Shown here piece by piece: positions 8,259 to 15,276 of a DNA stretch of 29,215 nt; within the stretch, counting starts at the first letter, position 1; every line of letters begins with the position of its first letter. The notes beneath the pieces are model-generated. The model did not search any database, was not told the DNA's origin, and saw nothing but the letters and a program-made list of their open reading frames with translations. Source of the stretch: J051 sp040752255 (GTDB lineage Bacteria; Armatimonadota; Fimbriimonadia; Fimbriimonadales; ATM1). A program made the translations under genes and the position numbers. The stretch spans positions 1-29,215 of the forward strand of contig JBFMFD010000010.1 of NCBI GenBank assembly GCA_040752255.1. Direction: 5' to 3'.

Positions 8259-9914
8259 CTACAGGATCGGATATCCGCCCGCCTCAAACACGGCTTCCGC
8301 CACGATCTCCTCCGCCCCCGGGTCACCTACCTCGATGCACGCCCGGTCCTCGCTGCCGCATCGGGCAAGGGCGTCGGCGGCGGCGGCAGCGACGGCGGAG
8401 CGAGCGATCCCCTCGTACGCCGCCGCGCAGGCGGCCGCAAACTCGCCATGAGCCTGACCCACCATCTGTGCAGCCCGCGTCCGAACGGCCTGCAGCGCGT
8501 AGAGGTGCATCGCGATGTCGGTCAGCCGCGCGACAAGCTGCTGTTGGGCGGTCGCATCGCCTCCGAACTTCTCCCACGAGGCCTTGGCGCACCGAATGAA
8601 CTGCCGGTGCACGTCGCACGTCGGCTCGCAGTCGAATGCCTTCTCAATCAGCCCGCGTCTTGCAAGGCGGCTGACGGCGAAGATGCGGTTGATCTCGTTC
8701 GTGCCTTCATAGATACGCGTCACCCGCGCGTCGCGGTAGATGCGCGCCACCGGAAACTCCTCGGTGAAGCCGTACCCGCCGTGAATCTGGACCGCCTCGT
8801 CGGCGCAGGTGGCGAGCATCTCGGTTGCGAACACCTTTCCAAGCGACGCCTCCACCGCGCACTCCTCCGCCGCGATGCGACTCTGTTCGACGCGATCCTC
8901 CGCGCCCTCGTCAACCTTCGAGAACGCGTGGTCCACGATGCCCGCCGTGCGATACAGCATGCTCTCTGCGGCGAAGAAAAGCGCGGCGCAGCGGGCGATC
9001 TTCTCGCGAATCAGGCCAAACTTGGCGATCGGCGCGCCGAACTGCTTGCGCTCGAGGGCGTACTTCGCTGAGTGGTGCAGCGCGTCTCGCGCAGGGCCCA
9101 GAGCCATAGCCGCCAACTTGAACCGCCCCAAGTTGAGCGCGTTGAGAGCGACGCGGTGCCCCTCGCCCTCAATGTACAGAACGTTCGATGCAGGAACCTC
9201 CGCGTCGTCCAGCACGAGCCTGGCTGTGGAACTCCCTTTGAGGCCCATCTTATGCTCTTCGGGGCCGACGGACACGCCCGGATACTCTCGCTCGACGAGG
9301 AACGCGGTAACGCCCTTGTCCGTTCGCGCGAACACGATGAACAGCCCAGCCCACCGAGCGTTCGAAATCCACATCTTCGTGCCCGAGAGGCGGAAGGAAC
9401 CGTCGTGAGCACGCTCGGCCCGGCAAGAGAGACTTAGGGCGTCGGAGCCGCTGCCGGCTTCGCTAAGCGCATACGCGCCCATCCACTCGCCGCTCGCGAG
9501 GCGAGGCAGATACCGCTCTCGCTGCTCGTCTGCGCCGAAGAGGGTAATGGGCGATTGCGCGATGCCGCAATGCACCCCTAACGTAGTCGCGAAACTGCCG
9601 TTGAGACTGTACGCCTCCACGATGCGTGTGCCGAGCGACTTCCTCAAGCCAAGCCCGCCGTACTTCTCCGGTATCTCGATGCCGCCGAGTCCGAGTTCGC
9701 ACGCCTTGCGAAACAGAGACAACATCAGCCCGTCCTGAAAGCCGTCCAACTGCTCCAGAACCGGCATGACCTCGCGGCGGGCGAACTGGTGGGCGGTCTC
9801 CACCATCATCCTGCCGTCGGAATCAAACTGCTCCGGCGAAAAGACCCAAGTGGGCGCCTCCAAGATGAAGGCGCCCCCTGTGACATTCGCAAGATGACGG
9901 CAGGGGTCGCTCAT
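8259..9914 (-). CDS. Acyl-CoA dehydrogenase, long FadE-like form
   Basis: FAD-dependent acyl-CoA dehydrogenase (551 aa) carrying out the first oxidation of fatty-acyl-CoA beta-oxidation and passing electrons to ETF. Both family signatures are present: AYALSEAGSGSDA (147-159) and QIHGGYGFTEEFPVARIYRDAR-like segment (376-397). The catalytic Glu is in RIYEGTNEINR (Glu403). After the normal 400-residue core there is a C-terminal helical extension of about 130 residues, as in Bacillus FadE and VLCAD-type enzymes. I chose ATG 9914 (MSDPCRHL) because CATAAT ends exactly 7 nt upstream; an in-frame ATG at 9923 would add three residues. It is divergent from the PAP2 gene; no other beta-oxidation gene is in the window, and chain-length preference cannot be read from sequence. 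Confidence 0.93.
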   Translation of the reverse strand: MSDPCRHLANVTGGAFILEAPTWVFSPEQFDSDGRMMVETAHQFARREVMPVLEQLDGFQDGLMLSLFRKACELGLGGIEIPEKYGGLGLRKSLGTRIVEAYSLNGSFATTLGVHCGIAQSPITLFGADEQRERYLPRLASGEWMGAYALSEAGSGSDALSLSCRAERAHDGSFRLSGTKMWISNARWAGLFIVFARTDKGVTAFLVEREYPGVSVGPEEHKMGLKGSSTARLVLDDAEVPASNVLYIEGEGHRVALNALNLGRFKLAAMALGPARDALHHSAKYALERKQFGAPIAKFGLIREKIARCAALFFAAESMLYRTAGIVDHAFSKVDEGAEDRVEQSRIAAEECAVEASLGKVFATEMLATCADEAVQIHGGYGFTEEFPVARIYRDARVTRIYEGTNEINRIFAVSRLARRGLIEKAFDCEPTCDVHRQFIRCAKASWEKFGGDATAQQQLVARLTDIAMHLYALQAVRTRAAQMVGQAHGEFAAACAAAYEGIARSAVAAAAADALARCGSEDRACIEVGDPGAEEIVAEAVFEAGGYPIL

Positions 9915-9921
9915 GCGCGCC

Positions 9922-9927
9922 ATTATG
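9922..9927 (-). promoter_or_regulatory. -10-like hexamer 7 nt before the acyl-CoA dehydrogenase ATG
   Basis: Minus-strand CATAAT (5 of 6 to TATAAT), then GGCGCGC, then ATG at 9914. No Shine-Dalgarno is seen. The spacing would place the transcript start at or next to the A of the ATG. If right, the alternative ATG at 9923, which overlaps the hexamer, is not used. Confidence 0.5.
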
Positions 9928-9953
9928 GCAGCCGCACGACCCGTCCATTGAGA

Positions 9954-9959
9954 TAGACT
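9954..9959 (+). promoter_or_regulatory. Possible -10 (TAGACT) of the PAP2 gene
   Basis: TAGACT fits a TANNNT -10 and lies 9 nt before the ATG at 9969, so the transcript would have a leader of a base or two. It is in the 54-base divergent gap with the acyl-CoA dehydrogenase. Short motif, so weak on its own. Confidence 0.3.
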
Positions 9960-9968
9960 CCGTGGCAG

Positions 9969-10514
9969 ATGGAGTGGCTCTGGAACCTCGATCAGGAGGT
10001 CGTGCGCATCGTCAATCAGGAGTGGAACTCCCCCGCTCTCGACGCGTTCTTTCGAGCAGCGACTTGGCTCGGCGTCGGCAGCGTGCAGGCGGCGATTCTC
10101 GTCCTGCTCTTGGCAGCACGCCGAGCGCGAACGTGTGGAGCGCACGCCTTGGTCGCTTGGCTACTCGCGGCGGGCGTGAACTTCCTTCTCAAAGCCAGTC
10201 TGATCCGCCATCGCCCGAGCAACCTAATCGAAACCATCGTGCCGCCGGAGGAGCGTGTCTTCGCTTCGAGTTTCGGCAGCGGGCATACGATCACCGCGTT
10301 CGCCATCGCCGTCTCCCTGCTTCTCACTCTGCCCAGGGATACTCGCTGGGTGGGCATTGCTGCTGTGGTGCTTGCGGCGCTGGTAGGGCTATCGCGCATC
10401 TATCGCGGCGTACATTGGCCAACCGATGTCGTCGCCGGCGCGGCGGCCGGAACGGCTTGCGCGTTGGCGGTCAATCTTGCATCCGAGGCAGTCGAAAAAA
10501 GGAGGGCGCGGTGA
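9969..10514 (+). CDS. PAP2-family membrane phosphatase
   Basis: Integral-membrane phosphatase of 181 aa of the type-2 phosphatidic acid phosphatase superfamily; likely substrates are lipid phosphates such as undecaprenyl pyrophosphate or phosphatidylglycerophosphate. The three-part active site is visible: KASLIRHRP (Lys75 to Arg82-Pro83), a variant second motif GSGH (103-106, instead of PSGH) and SRIYRGVHWPTD (Ser142, Arg143, His149, Asp153). Five to six hydrophobic helices surround these. The stop overlaps the GTG of the next gene (GTGA), implying co-translation. A longer open frame starting at GTG 9962 in another frame runs across this region but is not protein-like here and is rejected. 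Confidence 0.88.
   Translation: MEWLWNLDQEVVRIVNQEWNSPALDAFFRAATWLGVGSVQAAILVLLLAARRARTCGAHALVAWLLAAGVNFLLKASLIRHRPSNLIETIVPPEERVFASSFGSGHTITAFAIAVSLLLTLPRDTRWVGIAAVVLAALVGLSRIYRGVHWPTDVVAGAAAGTACALAVNLASEAVEKRRAR
10500..10505 (+). promoter_or_regulatory. Ribosome-binding site deciding the GTG start at 10511
   Basis: AGGAGG is 5 nt before GTG 10511. It supports initiation at that GTG rather than at the far-upstream start of the same open frame, and shows that genes inside operons here use Shine-Dalgarno initiation. Confidence 0.7.
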
Positions 10515-12541
10515 CGCTTTTGACCCCGCTCGCCGTGTTGCTGTCCTTCGGCGGCGCGGTCCCAGCCCACGGTGCGCAGGGCGCGGCGACTCTGCCCTTC
10601 CAGGTGACCTCGGTGTGGGACGGCGATACCTCGTATCCGGCGGTGGTAACGATCGAAGGCGGCGACCTGGTGGCGAAGGGCGGAGGCGTCACCGTTCGCC
10701 TGAAGGTCGAGGCGGAGCCGTCCCAGGGCGCGCCCGCCTGGCGAATCAGCGTTACGCCACCGAGCGCCACGGGCATCAGCCTGAGACGCGCAGGCGAAGG
10801 TCACGCCGTACGCTTCCTCCCCCCTAACGGCGGGCAGGCTGCGCCCGGTGCGGGACTAGCACCCGGGGCAGAGCCCATGGTGTCGGCGCGCATCGCGCAG
10901 AGCACCGTGAACCACGCGTTCAGTTACCTCTCCGACGCCCTCCTCTTCCCGGAGGATGACGTGTTGTTTCACTTTAGCGGGGCGGATGTGAAGGTGTATG
11001 GTGATTCGCCCAGCGCTGGCGTTCGGGTTACTTTCAGCGAGTTCCGCCCAACGCTAACCGTCCGAGAATACAAGGCTCCACCGCTACGGGATGCCCGCCT
11101 GCCCAATCGCATTCAATCCCTGCTGCCCGAGGCGGAAGATGCGCCGGCGGCGCAAACCGCCGCCGCCGTGCGCGCGTGGTCGGGCTCGCCGCCTCCGACC
11201 GAGCAGCCCGCCGGCGAGTTGCGCGCCGCCCTCGGCCGAGTCGGGCCTCTCCGTCCGGTGCTTGGGGAAGCGCTGCGCCCGGTCGGCGACCCTCGCCTCT
11301 CCTCGGTGCCGAACGTGCTGGTGACCCATGTAAAGCCGCGCGCGGGGCGCCCGTATGCCGTGGTAACGGTGCTGAACTATGGTCACACTCCGATAACGGA
11401 GCGATTCAGTTTTGGAGACCTCGGCCTCAACCCCGCCCTCCAGTACAACCTCTTCGAGTTCTGGACGGGCGGCTGCCTCGGCGCCGCGGCGGGGAGCCTC
11501 GCCCTCCCGGTTCCCCCCGGGGGCTCGCGCACCCTCATCATCACGCGGCACGAGCAGCGACCGTCCGTCATCGGCGACTCGGCGTCGTTGCTTGGTCCGG
11601 AGGGGGGCGGGGTCGTCAGTCAGTGGGACGCTGCAAGTCGAACCCTGAGTGTCAGCCTCGTCAAGACACTCGATGATGCGTTGAGCGTGTTCGTAACTCC
11701 CTACGGCGAAGGTGTTCGGTTCACCGGGCCGAGCGTGTCGGCGAGCGGAGGCTCGGCGATCGCCCACAGCGGGCGAGGCTACGTGCGCGTAGAGGTCTCT
11801 GCGCCTAAGGGGCGCGAGGTTCAGTTCTCGATTACCTTCAAGGAGGTCACCACGCCCGAGCCGCCCGCCAAGCCGCAGGTCGTCGCCGGCGCGGCCAGCC
11901 CGTGGTCGGTTCACATCGAGACTGAGCGAGCACCCGACAGCGAGGTCGCAGGCTGGTACCTGTTCCGCAACGACTGGCTCATCGGCTACACCGCTGATTC
12001 CTTGCTGCCTGACCTTGACGTTGACCCGGGCGTGCCGTACTCGTATACCATCGTCGCAGTGAACTTCGACGGCCAACTCTCGTCGGTGGAGACGTTCCCC
12101 GCCAGAACGCCGATGCCTTCCGACCTGGTGCTCACGCGGCTGCCAATCCATGAGTGGCGCCTCGAGCAAGGACGCCCGCTCATCAACAGGATGCCGAACG
12201 GCGAATTCGCGCGCCTCGGCGGTTCTGAGGCGCCATCGCTCATCCTTATCGGCGCAGGAGCGGTGCGCTACAAGGTGTCGCGTGCCTTCGAGCAACTGTC
12301 GGGAACCGTCGGCATCGAAGACAGCGCCGGCGACAAAGGGGACGTCGTGTTCTCGCTCCTCGCCGACGGCGAGGAGATATGGTCCAGCGGCCCGTTGAAG
12401 GCGGGTGAGCGCGTCGCCTTCTCCGTCGAGATCGGCGACGTCTACTTCCTCGACTTGGTGGTGAGGGACGCAGGCGGAGGCGAGGAGGGGGATGTCGCCG
12501 TCTGGTTCAATCCTCAGTTGAAGGCGAAGCCAAGGCAGTAA
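10511..12541 (+). CDS. Secreted multidomain protein: GH36-type C-terminal sandwich, FN3-like and NPCBM domains
   Basis: A 676-aa exported protein with a signal peptide (LLTPLAVLLSFGGAVPAHGA, cleavage near residue 22). Residues about 26-185 form an unassigned beta-rich domain. Residues about 240-405 resemble the C-terminal part of GH36/melibiase-like enzymes: a remnant like LRPVLGEALRPVGDP, then VVTVLNYGHTP, LQYNLFEFWTGG and RPSVIGDSASL. Residues about 452-530 are FN3-like (GWYLFRNDWLIGYT, YSYTIVAVNFDGQLSSVE). Residues about 540-668 match NPCBM, a carbohydrate-binding module (VGIEDSAGDKGDVVFSLLADG, DLVVRDAGGGEEGDVAVWF). No catalytic TIM barrel is present between the first and second parts; only a short Pro/Ala-rich stretch (about 205-235) fills that place. 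It is probably a glycan-binding or cell-surface protein. Its end overlaps the convergent CBS gene by 35 bases. Confidence 0.68.
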   Translation: MTLLTPLAVLLSFGGAVPAHGAQGAATLPFQVTSVWDGDTSYPAVVTIEGGDLVAKGGGVTVRLKVEAEPSQGAPAWRISVTPPSATGISLRRAGEGHAVRFLPPNGGQAAPGAGLAPGAEPMVSARIAQSTVNHAFSYLSDALLFPEDDVLFHFSGADVKVYGDSPSAGVRVTFSEFRPTLTVREYKAPPLRDARLPNRIQSLLPEAEDAPAAQTAAAVRAWSGSPPPTEQPAGELRAALGRVGPLRPVLGEALRPVGDPRLSSVPNVLVTHVKPRAGRPYAVVTVLNYGHTPITERFSFGDLGLNPALQYNLFEFWTGGCLGAAAGSLALPVPPGGSRTLIITRHEQRPSVIGDSASLLGPEGGGVVSQWDAASRTLSVSLVKTLDDALSVFVTPYGEGVRFTGPSVSASGGSAIAHSGRGYVRVEVSAPKGREVQFSITFKEVTTPEPPAKPQVVAGAASPWSVHIETERAPDSEVAGWYLFRNDWLIGYTADSLLPDLDVDPGVPYSYTIVAVNFDGQLSSVETFPARTPMPSDLVLTRLPIHEWRLEQGRPLINRMPNGEFARLGGSEAPSLILIGAGAVRYKVSRAFEQLSGTVGIEDSAGDKGDVVFSLLADGEEIWSSGPLKAGERVAFSVEIGDVYFLDLVVRDAGGGEEGDVAVWFNPQLKAKPRQ

Positions 12542-12911
12542 ACAGCGCCTGCAGCAGGTCCACTCGCAACGCCACGCCCATCAGCCGCCCGTCGGCGACT
12601 ACGGGTAGCAACTCGAGGTCCTCCTCTATCATCCTTCGCAGGCACTCCTCGATGTCGTCGTTCACGCCTGCGACGCGAGGCGACTGGTCTGCGAACTCCA
12701 TCGCTGGTGCTGACGAGAGTTGGTCGAGCGGGAGGGCCTTCACCGCTTCGGCGAGGCGGTCCTCGGTGACGACGGCGACCGGGTGGCGGTTCTCGTCCAC
12801 GATGACAAGAGCGGGGAACTGGTAGATGTCCATTTTGTCCACCGCCTCGCGCACCGTCGAGGCGGGAGACAGCACCGGAAGGTGGACGTGCATCACCTCG
12901 CTGATTCTCAT
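12507..12911 (-). CDS. CBS-domain pair protein
   Basis: A 134-aa protein made almost entirely of two CBS motifs (about 1-58 and 68-128), which form one Bateman module that usually binds adenosine nucleotides. The first begins VMHVHLPVLSPASTVREAVD and ends with FPALVIVDENRHPVAVVTEDRL; the second has VAGVNDDIEECLRRMIEEDL then LLPVVADGRLMGVALRVDLL. No enzyme or transporter domain is attached, so it is a stand-alone sensor of unknown partner. ATG 12911 is preceded 7 nt upstream by a -10-like TATCGT. It is divergent from the MTA phosphorylase-like gene with a 50-base gap. Confidence 0.88.
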   Translation of the reverse strand: MRISEVMHVHLPVLSPASTVREAVDKMDIYQFPALVIVDENRHPVAVVTEDRLAEAVKALPLDQLSSAPAMEFADQSPRVAGVNDDIEECLRRMIEEDLELLPVVADGRLMGVALRVDLLQALFTALASPSTED

Positions 12912-12918
12912 CCTCGGT

Positions 12919-12924
12919 ACGATA
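12919..12924 (-). promoter_or_regulatory. -10-like hexamer 7 nt before the CBS protein ATG
   Basis: Minus-strand TATCGT (TANNNT), then ACCGAGG, then ATG at 12911. It shares the 7-nt spacing with the LptD-like and acyl-CoA dehydrogenase genes. GAGG is too close to the ATG for a normal Shine-Dalgarno. Confidence 0.42.
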
Positions 12925-12961
12925 CTCGAAAGCGCCCCTTCGGGGTAGAACGACGCGGGCG

Positions 12962-13693
12962 ATGGAACTTCGCGGAGCCGTCATCGGGGGAACGGGGGTC
13001 TCCTCGGCAGTGTCGCTTGAAGCGACAAGCCCAGTCCTCGTCCCGACGCCTTTCGGCATCGTGCGCGCCCGCCTCTGGCGGGAGAAGCGAGTGCTGTTCG
13101 TTGCTCGCCACGGCTTCGACCATCGGTTGCCTCCGCACAGCGTCGCCTATCGCGCACTCGCCGCCGCGATGCAGGACCTGCACCCGCCCGCGGTGTTCTC
13201 GACCGGGGCGGTCGGCAGCCTGCGCGAGGATCTCCCGCCCGGCTCTCTCGCGGTGTGTTCCGACGTGCTGGACTTCAGCGGTCGGAACCTCACAATGTTT
13301 GAGCGCGACGTCGTTCACTCGGATATGAGCGCCCCGTTCGATCCGTCCCTGCGTCGGGCGCTGGTGTCCGCTGCGCGGCGGGAGGGCATCGAGGTGACGT
13401 ATGGCGGCGTGTACGTTTGCGCGAACGGCCCTCGCTACGAAACTCCCGCCGAAATCGCCTTCTATCGGAGCGCCGGCGGCGACGTTATCGGCATGACGGT
13501 AGGCAGCGAGGCGATCGCGATGAGGGAGGCGGGTGTGCCGTACGCATGCCTCGCCGCGGTGACGAACCTCGCCGCCGGGCTGAGCGGCTCTCCGCTCGAG
13601 CACGAGGAGGTGTCTCAAGCGATGGCGCCCCTCGCCGACAAGATGTTGCGCATAATGCTCACCGCGATTGACGAGGTTTGCGGCGATGTCTAA
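12962..13693 (+). CDS. S-methyl-5'-thioadenosine phosphorylase family purine nucleoside phosphorylase
   Basis: A 243-aa enzyme of the PNP/MTAP family 2, cleaving methylthioadenosine, methylthioinosine or a purine nucleoside with phosphate to give the base and ribose-1-phosphate; part of methionine salvage or purine salvage. Seen in the sequence: the N-terminal phosphate loop IGGTGV (8-13), ARHGFDHRLPPHSVAYRA (48-64; the RHG and PPH..YRA motifs), the ICSDVLDF-like strand with LAVCSDVLDF, GPRYETPAEI, GMTVGSEAIAMREAGVPYA and TNLAAGLSG. The base-specificity residues cannot be resolved without alignment. The ATG has no clear Shine-Dalgarno. Its end overlaps the downstream DprA-like gene by 8 bases. 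Confidence 0.87.
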   Translation: MELRGAVIGGTGVSSAVSLEATSPVLVPTPFGIVRARLWREKRVLFVARHGFDHRLPPHSVAYRALAAAMQDLHPPAVFSTGAVGSLREDLPPGSLAVCSDVLDFSGRNLTMFERDVVHSDMSAPFDPSLRRALVSAARREGIEVTYGGVYVCANGPRYETPAEIAFYRSAGGDVIGMTVGSEAIAMREAGVPYACLAAVTNLAAGLSGSPLEHEEVSQAMAPLADKMLRIMLTAIDEVCGDV

Positions 13694-14516
13694 GGTTGCC
13701 GAAGACATTCATCTGATTCTCTGCCTGACGCCCTACATCGGGCACTCAACGTTTGACCGGCTGATGAACGAGTGCCGCATGCGAGGCATCCAGCCGGAAG
13801 AGTTGCTCAGCATGAGCGCGGATCGGTTGCGCGAGGAGTTCAGCCTGCCTCTGACCTCGGCGCGCGCGCTCGCGAACGGCGCAAAGGAAGTGCGCCGCCG
13901 CGCGCACCTGCTGGGGCAGAAGATTGGCGACAAGCCTGTGCGCATGGTAACTCGCGACAGCCCGCTCTATCCGCGCTCCCTCGAAGAGTTCTGCGAGAAG
14001 CCGCCGGGGTACCTCTTCTTCTATGGCAACCCGAGAGTGCTCAGCAACCCGACCTTCTGCGTCATTGCCAGCCGAGGGGTGACGCGCGAAGAGCTTGACC
14101 AAGTGGGACGAGTCGTCGAGAGCAAGACCCTCGAAGGCAAGACGCTCGTAACCGGAAGCAACACCCCCGCTTACCGGATGGCTGCCGTCGTGCCACTCCG
14201 CTGGGGGGCGCCGCGGGTCGTCGTGGTGGACCGAGGGCTGTTCGAGGCGCTGGGCGACGACCTCGAGCGCGAGCTCTTCCCCGCGGCGCGGCTATGGCGG
14301 TACCGCTTCGACCCGGCGACCGACCTCGTGATCAGTTTCAACCGTCCCGACGAGGGCGCCTCAAAGGGCGGAGCCGCGCACCGCGACGAAATCGTCGTCG
14401 GACTGTCGCAGGAGGTCTACGCCGTGCGGCTACGCAAGGGAGGCAACATGGAGCGTCTCGCCGCGCGTGCCGAGGAGCGGGGGAAGGCGCTCGTGCGCGG
14501 GGCGTCACTCCAATAG
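13686..14516 (+). CDS. Divergent DprA/Smf-like protein
   Basis: A 276-aa protein recognisable as a DprA relative. Canonical DprA binds single-stranded DNA and loads RecA during transformation. The N-terminal SAM/HhH-like part (9-65: LILCLTPYIGH...ARALANGAKEV), the linker with YPRSLEEF and KPPGYLFFYGN (95-115), the first Rossmann strand FCVIASRGVTREE (124-136) and the C-terminal RDEIVVGLSQEVYAVRLRKG (233-251, aligning with RNRIIAGLS) are in order. The usual SGxAxGID..AH signature is missing; the place reads LVTGSNTPAYRMAAVVPLRWG. Function may therefore differ. ATG 13686 overlaps the preceding stop, so it is co-translated with the phosphorylase; a TTG 18 bases upstream is less likely. Its stop overlaps the convergent UDG gene by 12 bases. 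Confidence 0.7.
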   Translation: MSKVAEDIHLILCLTPYIGHSTFDRLMNECRMRGIQPEELLSMSADRLREEFSLPLTSARALANGAKEVRRRAHLLGQKIGDKPVRMVTRDSPLYPRSLEEFCEKPPGYLFFYGNPRVLSNPTFCVIASRGVTREELDQVGRVVESKTLEGKTLVTGSNTPAYRMAAVVPLRWGAPRVVVVDRGLFEALGDDLERELFPAARLWRYRFDPATDLVISFNRPDEGASKGGAAHRDEIVVGLSQEVYAVRLRKGGNMERLAARAEERGKALVRGASLQ

Positions 14517-15167
14517 CGCCTGGGCGCGGGCGAGCACTTCGTCGAGCATCTCGGGAGTCAGCCTTCCGGTGAACGTATTCTGCTGGCTGGGGTGATACGA
14601 GGCAAGCAGCGCCCGGCCGTCCGGTGCTCTCGCCTCGGCGCCGTGGCGGAACCGGGCACGCGGCGCCTCAACGCAGCGCAACGACTCGTTCCAAGCAATC
14701 GCCCCCAACGCGAGCAACACCTTCCACGGTGCGTGAGTGAGTGTCTCGACGAGGAACGGGCGGCAGTTCGAGATCTCCTCGGTCGTGGGCTTGTTCTGTG
14801 GCGGGGCGCAGCGGCACACCGCCGTGATCAGGCAACCCTGCAGGCGTAGGCCGTCGTGTGCGTTTGTGGCGGTCGGTTGGTTGGCGAAGCCGGCTCGGTG
14901 CAGCGCGGCGAAAAGAAAGTCGCCGCTGCGGTCGCCGGTGAACACGCGCCCGGTGCGGTTGGCTCCGTGCGCGGCGGGGGCAAGCCCGACCACCAAGAGC
15001 CGCGCGCGTGGGTCACCGAAGGAGGGGACAGGCTTTCCGTGGTACTTCTCTCCCCTGAAGGCTGCGCGCGGCTCGGCGGCGACGTGGCGGCACCACTCGC
15101 GAAGGCGCGGGCAGCGGTCGCAGCGCAGGACGCGCTCGTTCTGGTGATTCAGCCAGGATGGTGCCAT
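14505..15167 (-). CDS. Uracil-DNA glycosylase, family 5 (UdgB-like)
   Basis: A 220-aa DNA repair enzyme that removes uracil and other deaminated bases from DNA. The family-5 motif 1 is clear: VVGLAPAAHGANRTGRVFTGD (59-79), where family 4 would have an acidic catalytic motif. Motif 2 is SYHPSQQNTFTG (190-201). Four Cys in the family-typical places (C16, C19 in CDRCP; C118 or C120 in VCRCAPP; C135 in NCRPF) should ligate a 4Fe-4S cluster. The ATG at 15167 is just before the first Cys pair; a much longer open frame continuing to 15632 runs antisense to secA and is not part of the gene. It is divergent from secA with a 109-base gap. Confidence 0.92.
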   Translation of the reverse strand: MAPSWLNHQNERVLRCDRCPRLREWCRHVAAEPRAAFRGEKYHGKPVPSFGDPRARLLVVGLAPAAHGANRTGRVFTGDRSGDFLFAALHRAGFANQPTATNAHDGLRLQGCLITAVCRCAPPQNKPTTEEISNCRPFLVETLTHAPWKVLLALGAIAWNESLRCVEAPRARFRHGAEARAPDGRALLASYHPSQQNTFTGRLTPEMLDEVLARAQALLE

Positions 15168-15202
15168 GTGAAGCGTGCCCTCGGGGCGCGGGCGTAGGAA
15201 GG

Positions 15203-15208
15203 TATACT
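15203..15208 (+). promoter_or_regulatory. -10-like TATACT upstream of secA
   Basis: TATACT (5 of 6) lies 68 bases before the secA ATG in the divergent gap. It contains part of the palindrome GTATAC (15202-15207), so the minus strand reads TATACC at nearly the same place, 33 bases before the UDG ATG. A two-way promoter is possible. No good -35 is visible on the plus strand; TTGCGG (minus, 15225-15230) is a weak candidate for the other direction. Confidence 0.4.
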
Positions 15209-15276
15209 TTGATTTCACGCCCCTCCGCAAGTTTGACGGCGTCGAGCCGCGTGAGACGGGGCAAACCAGCGACATC

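Noticed and set aside
9962..10510. In-frame upstream extension of the NPCBM protein from GTG 9962
   Set aside because: It covers the PAP2 gene in another frame, is Arg/Ser-rich and not protein-like; the signal peptide and AGGAGG favour GTG 10511.
12935..12945. Small CCC-C(TTCG)G-GG hairpin between the CBS gene and the phosphorylase gene
   Set aside because: Stem of only four pairs with no U-tract; too small to call a riboswitch or terminator.
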